A stretch of 7,107 bases of DNA from contig JBMOIL010000128.1 in assembly GCA_049317345.1 (NCBI GenBank), forward strand, positions 1 through 7,107. Direction: 5' to 3'. The notes under the pieces are model-generated. The model was not told the origin of the DNA, did no database searches, and saw nothing but the letters and a program-made list of their open reading frames with translations. Of this stretch, positions 4,009 through 7,107 are shown one piece after another. How positions within the stretch are numbered: the stretch's first letter is position 1; every line of letters starts with the position of its first letter. The translations under genes and the position numbers were made by a program. The stretch is from Mxb001 sp049317345. GTDB lineage: Bacteria; Actinomycetota; Actinomycetes; S36-B12.

Positions 4009-4754
4009 GATTCGTCTCCAGTGAGGGACTCGGGCTCGCCGGGAGCATCGAGTTTGCGGCCCCGACGCGGCAGGAGCCGATCGACAATGCGAGCGGTCGC
4101 GACATCAGTGGCGTAGGAGCGCAGGCGCACCGCGTCAATCGCATCGTTGGCCACGCCACCCGTGGACTGCCGGATGATGGCGGGCAGATCCGTCTGCTCG
4201 ATGACGTACTCGGCGATTGCGACGATGGGGAGTCGGTCGATCACCGGCTCGAGATCGACGGTCGCGACCAGCGCATCGATATCGACGCGTTGCTCGACGA
4301 GCTCCGTCAGGTCGAGCTGGTCGAGTACGGCGTCGACCACAGCGACGAGGTCGACGCGCTGAAGCACGATCTCCGTCACGTCGATGGAATCTAGGGCAGC
4401 TTCTACGACTCGGTGCAGATCCACACGCTCCAGGACGATCCGCGTGAGATCGAGTTCGTCGAGGGCGCTCGTGACGATCGCGCGCAGATCGACGCTTCCA
4501 AGGACCAGCCCGGTGATGTCGATGCGCTGGACCACGGAGTTGGTCACGCCGGGCACGACGCGATCGAGGACCGCCGACGTCGATGGCCCCGCCACTGTGG
4601 TGACGACATCGATTGCTGTCGACGTCGCCGATCCCACGGCCGCGCCCATCGCCGAACCCACTGCGGCCAGCAGCCCGAACAGGCCGTCAGGGGAATCCTC
4701 ATCGACGGGACGCACCACGAGGATCACCTCCTGGCGGTTGTCTTCGGTCTCCAC
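4005..4754 (-). CDS. Unnamed protein with 23-residue leucine/valine-aspartate repeats
   Basis: 249 residues; I do not recognise a named family. After a polar start comes a small-residue, Gly/Ala-rich stretch (24-56, LLAAVGSAMGAAVGSA) that could pack as a helix against the membrane. Residues 79-175 are built from alternating 10- and 13-residue blocks, each opening with Asp-Leu/Ile/Val: DLTRIVLERV then DLHRVVEAALDSI, and so on. There are three clear copies of the 23-residue unit and a shortened fourth. The C-terminus is charged and basic (LLPRRGRKLD, 227-236). It has no obvious signal peptide or catalytic motif. It lies 31 bases after the kinase gene and overlaps the RDD gene by 4 bases, so it may be a partner or scaffold for the RDD protein. 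The start is uncertain. GTG at 4754 has a modest GAGGAT site; GTG at 4718 is placed 8 bases after a perfect AGGAGG and would give 237 residues. Confidence 0.85.
   Translation of the reverse strand: METEDNRQEVILVVRPVDEDSPDGLFGLLAAVGSAMGAAVGSATSTAIDVVTTVAGPSTSAVLDRVVPGVTNSVVQRIDITGLVLGSVDLRAIVTSALDELDLTRIVLERVDLHRVVEAALDSIDVTEIVLQRVDLVAVVDAVLDQLDLTELVEQRVDIDALVATVDLEPVIDRLPIVAIAEYVIEQTDLPAIIRQSTGGVANDAIDAVRLRSYATDVATARIVDRLLPRRGRKLDAPGEPESLTGDES
4230..4520 (-). repeat. Region encoding tandem 23-residue repeats
   Basis: Encodes residues 79-175 of the unnamed protein. Units fall at 79-101, 102-124, 125-147 and a degenerate one at 148-175. The pattern is D-[LIV]-T-x-[IL]-V-L-x-x-V followed by D-[LI]-x-x-[IV]-V-x-x-[AV]-L-D-x-[LI]. 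The DNA copies are diverged, so the repeat is old and held by protein-level selection rather than a recent duplication. Confidence 0.8.
4721..4732 (-). promoter_or_regulatory. Perfect 12-base anti-Shine-Dalgarno match inside the gene's 5' end
   Basis: On the minus strand it reads AGGAGGTGATCC, fully complementary to the 3' tail of bacterial 16S rRNA (GGATCACCTCCT). Two in-frame GTG codons (4718 and 4715) follow at 8 and 11 bases from AGGAGG. It probably marks the main start of the repeat protein, or a second internal start. Confidence 0.6.
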
Positions 4755-4785
4755 GGGCAGATCCTCGCAGAGTCGGGGGCTGCGG

Positions 4786-6135
4786 TCATCGGGCGCCGGA
4801 TGGCCAGGCCACGACGACGGTCAGCCCACCCATCTCACTGCGCTCGGCCCGCACCGACCCACCGCTCGCCGCAGCTCCCTCGCTCACCAGCGCGAGGCCG
4901 AGGCCCGTGCCTCCGGGATTCGCGGCGGCGCCGCGGACGAACCTCTCGAGGATCCGAGTGCGTTCCTCATCGGGCACACCCGGACCGTCGTCCTCCACGC
5001 GCAAGACGACGCGGTCGCCCGACGATGTCAGGGATACGCGCACGCGCGACCGGGCGTAGTCGAGGGCATTGCCGAGGAGTTCGTCGACCGATCTCGCGAC
5101 GAGCCCGGGCAGGGTGTAGGCGATGAGATCCGGCTCGATACTCGACTCGACAGCAATGCCGCGCTCCGAAGCTAGAGGATCCACGGCTGCGACGCGGTCG
5201 GCCACGAGGATCGAAGCATCGGATGCCACGCTTCCTATGGTTGCGGCGTCGCTCTTGGCAAGTGCGAGGACCTGATCGATGCGCCGTGTGAGGCGATCCA
5301 CTTCCGCGGTAGCCGCCGCCGCCTCGCTGCGGATACGCGGATCGTCCGCGGTGTCCTCGATCGCCTCAAGACGGAGCCTTACGCCGGTAAGCGGTGTGCG
5401 CAGGTGGTGCGAGGCGTCGGCCGCGACTCGCTGGGCGCGTCCGATCATGTCGCCGAGACGCCCCGCGGTCGAGTTCAGGGCGGCAGCCACATCGCGCACC
5501 TCCTTCGGCCCGCGGCCTTCCTGTGCGCGGAGGTCGAGGTCCTCGGGCAGGACACGCGCCACGTCAGCGACCTCCTCCAGAGGTGCCGCGATCGACCGAG
5601 CGAGGAGCCAGGCGATGAGGCCCGCAGCGATGATGACGGCGATGACGAAGACGGAGAGCCAGAGTTGCGTTCGGCGTACGGCATCGCTCACGATGGTTTC
5701 CGGCAGGGAGAGCCGCACCGCGGCCACGACGCGCTCGTCCTTGATGACGGGTGCTGCGACATACCTCAGGTCCGCCCCGAGCGTGTCCGAGAAACGCACG
5801 CTCGACGTCAGCGAACCCTCGAGCGCACTTTGGACCTCGGGCCGATCGAAGGAGCGGTCCAGACCCGAGTTGTCGCTGTCAGCGACGAGCACCAGCGAAT
5901 CGTCGACGACCACGACTCGACCCCCTGCCTGCGCAGAGATGTCCTCGACCGTGGCCGGCCAGGCCGAATCCGGCTGCGATGAGAGGACGGACGCGGCAGC
6001 GAGGGTCTCCACCTCGAGCTGGGAGACGAAGGCTGCCCGCTGATCGTTGGCCACGAGCAGCACCATCGGCACCGCAAGAGCGACGGCGACCAGTGCCGCG
6101 ACGGCCGTCATGACGAGAACGAGGCGACGCGTCAC
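4786..6135 (-). CDS. Membrane sensor histidine kinase (HAMP, HisKA, HATPase)
   Basis: 449 residues. The first membrane helix is at about 5-29. An extracytoplasmic sensor of about 125 residues (30-155) resembles the PDC/Cache-like fold of PhoR-type kinases, with RPEVQSALEGS, RFSDTLGADLRYVAAPV and VVAAVRLSLP in the usual order. The second helix is at about 157-179, then a HAMP linker (180-232). The H-box is ASHHLRTPL with His243 the expected phospho-acceptor. The N-box is DELLGNALDYA (Asn356), G1 is EDDGPGVPDEE (381-391), the F-box is ERF (397-399), and G2 is GGTGLGLALV (408-417). All catalytic elements are intact. The start GTG overlaps the response-regulator stop (GTGA, 6132-6135), so translation is coupled and the two are cognate partners. 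The signal sensed is not evident; there is no cytoplasmic PAS domain. The alternative start at Met9 would shorten the positive N-terminus before the first helix. Confidence 0.96.
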   Translation of the reverse strand: MTRRLVLVMTAVAALVAVALAVPMVLLVANDQRAAFVSQLEVETLAAASVLSSQPDSAWPATVEDISAQAGGRVVVVDDSLVLVADSDNSGLDRSFDRPEVQSALEGSLTSSVRFSDTLGADLRYVAAPVIKDERVVAAVRLSLPETIVSDAVRRTQLWLSVFVIAVIIAAGLIAWLLARSIAAPLEEVADVARVLPEDLDLRAQEGRGPKEVRDVAAALNSTAGRLGDMIGRAQRVAADASHHLRTPLTGVRLRLEAIEDTADDPRIRSEAAAATAEVDRLTRRIDQVLALAKSDAATIGSVASDASILVADRVAAVDPLASERGIAVESSIEPDLIAYTLPGLVARSVDELLGNALDYARSRVRVSLTSSGDRVVLRVEDDGPGVPDEERTRILERFVRGAAANPGGTGLGLALVSEGAAASGGSVRAERSEMGGLTVVVAWPSGAR

Positions 6136-6785
6136 GACTCCGCCAACCGATAGCCCACCCCGCGCACGGTCTCGATGAGGCTCGGATCACCGACCTTCCG
6201 CCGCAGCGACGCGACATGCACGTCCAGCGTCTTTCCCGTGCCCACCCACACGGGATCCCAGACCCGTGCGAAGAGTTCCTGTCGAGGCACCACGCGGCCG
6301 GGCTCCTCGGCCAGGACAGCCAGCAGGTCGAACTCCTTCGCGGTGAGGTCGACTACTCGCCCGTCAATCGCGGCCTCCCGCCGGTCGCGGTCCACCACCA
6401 CGCGGGCACTACTCGTCGTCGGCTCGCGCCTGCGACGGCGTCCCACGGCACGGATGCGCGCCGCGAGTTCGCGGACGGAAAAGGGCTTGACGACATAGTC
6501 GTCGCTGCCGAGTTCCAACCCCACGATCCGATCCGTCTCTTCACCGCGGGCGGTAGCGATGATGATGGGGACGTCCGATGTCTTGCGGATCTCGCGCAGC
6601 ACCTCGAGTCCATCGCCGTCCGGCAGACCCAGGTCGAGCAGCACCAGGTCCGGGGCGCTCTCGCGCACAGCGGAGACCACCTGAGCTGCGTAACTGACGA
6701 GATCGACGGTGAAGCCGTTGCGCTCCAAGCCCTCCTTGAGGGGTACGGCGACCGCCGCGTCATCCTCGACCACGAGCACATGCAT
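6132..6785 (-). CDS. OmpR/PhoB-family response regulator
   Basis: 217 residues. The receiver domain (1-118) has acidic-pocket residues Glu7, Asp8 and Asp9, phospho-acceptor Asp51 in LLDLGLPDGDG, the switch Thr78 and Lys100-Pro101 (YVVKPF). An Arg-rich linker (116-120) leads to the winged-helix DNA-binding domain (about 126-215), with the family patterns LTAKEFDLLAVLAEEPGRVV (147-166), TLDVHVASLRRKVG (186-199) and IETVRGVGYRL (204-214). The start is ATG at 6785, chosen because the receiver fold begins at once (MHVLVVEDD) and GGGAG lies 9 bases upstream. Earlier in-frame starts would add 39 low-complexity residues read through the promoter region. It is the first gene of a four-gene minus-strand operon and overlaps the kinase by 4 bases. 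It likely regulates this operon and perhaps the divergent secreted protein. Confidence 0.97.
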   Translation of the reverse strand: MHVLVVEDDAAVAVPLKEGLERNGFTVDLVSYAAQVVSAVRESAPDLVLLDLGLPDGDGLEVLREIRKTSDVPIIIATARGEETDRIVGLELGSDDYVVKPFSVRELAARIRAVGRRRRREPTTSSARVVVDRDRREAAIDGRVVDLTAKEFDLLAVLAEEPGRVVPRQELFARVWDPVWVGTGKTLDVHVASLRRKVGDPSLIETVRGVGYRLAES

Positions 6786-6835
6786 ACGCCGATGCTCCCA
6801 CGACGGCCCCCTGGATCGGCAGGTCGGACGACTCC

Positions 6836-6851
6836 TTACCCCAGCTTTACC
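6836..6851. promoter_or_regulatory. Candidate response-regulator operator, direct repeats 11 bases apart
   Basis: TTACC occurs at 6836 and again at 6847, in step with one helical turn as in OmpR/PhoB-family boxes. A phase of T followed by T or G continues at 6858, 6869 and 6880. On the minus strand the repeats (GGGTAAGG and GGTAAAG) would overlap a weak promoter (TTCAGG, 17-base spacer, TAAGGA at 6832-6837). This lies in the 149-base divergent region, consistent with autoregulation. Binding is inferred. Confidence 0.35.
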
Positions 6852-6896
6852 TTGCCCTGAACTTCCCCTGCTCTCCGGCTGGTTTCCTGAGTGAAG

Positions 6897-6910
6897 GCGC
6901 AAAAGTGCGC
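6897..6910. repeat. 14-base inverted repeat upstream of the secreted-protein gene
   Basis: Arms GCGCA and TGCGC of 5 bases enclose an AAAG loop, 24 bases before the GTG at 6935. It could be a 5' leader stem-loop or a small operator. The rest of the divergent region shows no clear -10 or -35 pair for the plus-strand gene. Confidence 0.35.
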
Positions 6911-6934
6911 ACCAACGAGAGCAGGGAGAAGACC

Positions 6935-7107
6935 GTGACCAGAGGAATTGCCATCACAGCGGTCGCGGGTGGCGCTGCCATTCTCGCCGCCGCCACCGTG
7001 GCGGGAGTAGCGGTTGTCAACGCCGCGTCCGTGTCAGAAATTGCACAGCCGACGCGCAGCGTCGTGGCCGACCCGGTTGCACAGTCGACGCAGGTCGCCC
7101 TCCCGGA
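6935..7107 (+). CDS. Secreted or membrane-anchored protein, N-terminus only
   Basis: The first 57 codons are in the window; the gene runs off the right edge. The start is GTG at 6935 with GGGAG 6 bases upstream. The N-terminus has a single positive residue (Arg3) followed by a hydrophobic Ala/Val/Gly-rich helix (about 5-29, ITAVAGGAAILAAATVAGVA), which looks like a signal peptide. VNA followed by Ala (28-31) is a possible signal peptidase I site. If uncleaved, it would be a single anchor. The following residues are Ser/Thr/Gln/Val-rich and polar, as in exported proteins. No domain can be named from this fragment. It is transcribed divergently from the two-component operon, a common layout for a target of the adjacent response regulator. 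Confidence 0.8.
   Translation, partial: MTRGIAITAVAGGAAILAAATVAGVAVVNAASVSEIAQPTRSVVADPVAQSTQVALP

Noticed and set aside
3184..4116. Plus-strand frame of 310 codons over the deacylase and RDD genes
   Set aside because: Its product is Arg/Pro/Ser-rich with no recognisable domain, and it is out of frame with the recognised deacylase and antisense to RDD.
4384..5175. Plus-strand frames of 237-263 codons opposite the repeat protein and kinase
   Set aside because: Low-complexity Arg/Ser-rich shadows with no motif; they cross two convincing genes on the other strand.
6859..6884. An extracytoplasmic-sigma-like promoter (GAAC, about 19 bases, GTT) for the divergent gene
   Set aside because: The two short motifs are common in GC-rich DNA and the spacing is at the edge of the accepted range, so it is not reported as a feature.
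6786..6902. A 39-residue N-terminal extension of the response regulator
   Set aside because: The receiver fold begins at the ATG at 6785 and the extension reads through the promoter region.

Overview
The window looks like a chromosomal stretch of a high-GC actinobacterium, most likely a Microbacteriaceae-type organism. The reasons are the tig-clpP1-clpP2 order with two ClpP paralogues, a good match to the actinobacterial ClgR operator, TAnnnT-type -10 boxes with poor -35 boxes, a candidate leaderless gene, and frequent GTG starts. The placement is an inference; no 16S gene is present.

Left third (1-2248, minus strand): a protein-quality-control block. Trigger factor (tig) is followed by clpP1 and the first codons of clpP2. 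A ClgR-like operator lies just beyond the tig stop codon, upstream of a candidate clpP1 promoter. The clp genes therefore probably have their own stress-responsive promoter within the tig-clp cluster. A strong hairpin separates tig from tRNA-Pro(TGG). The divergent tRNA-Gly(TCC) lies 108 bases further on. Both tRNA genes encode their CCA ends.

Middle (2431-3494, plus strand): a hairpin terminator follows tRNA-Gly. Then come a PhnB-like VOC-fold protein that is probably translated from a leaderless mRNA, and an overlapping YbaK/EbsC-type aminoacyl-tRNA deacylase. The deacylase ends inside the 3' end of the opposing RDD gene, giving a 26-base tail-to-tail coding overlap.

Right half (6785 down to 3469, minus strand): a compact four-gene set of OmpR-family response regulator, membrane histidine kinase, an unnamed protein with a striking 23-residue repeat, and an RDD-family membrane protein. 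Three of the four stop/start junctions are known: 4-base overlaps at RR/HK and at repeat protein/RDD, and a 31-base gap between HK and the repeat protein. Regulation and cell-envelope genes are thus likely co-transcribed. A divergent gene at the right edge starts a small secreted or membrane-anchored protein. The 149-base divergent region holds 11-base-spaced direct repeats typical of OmpR-family operators, so this secreted protein is a plausible target of the two-component system.

The least described items are the 23-residue repeat protein coupled to the RDD protein and driven with a two-component system, a perfect 12-base anti-Shine-Dalgarno match inside its 5' end, and the layered control elements between tig and clpP1. 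No mobile element, CRISPR array or phage gene was seen. All gene-free stretches are shorter than 150 bases.
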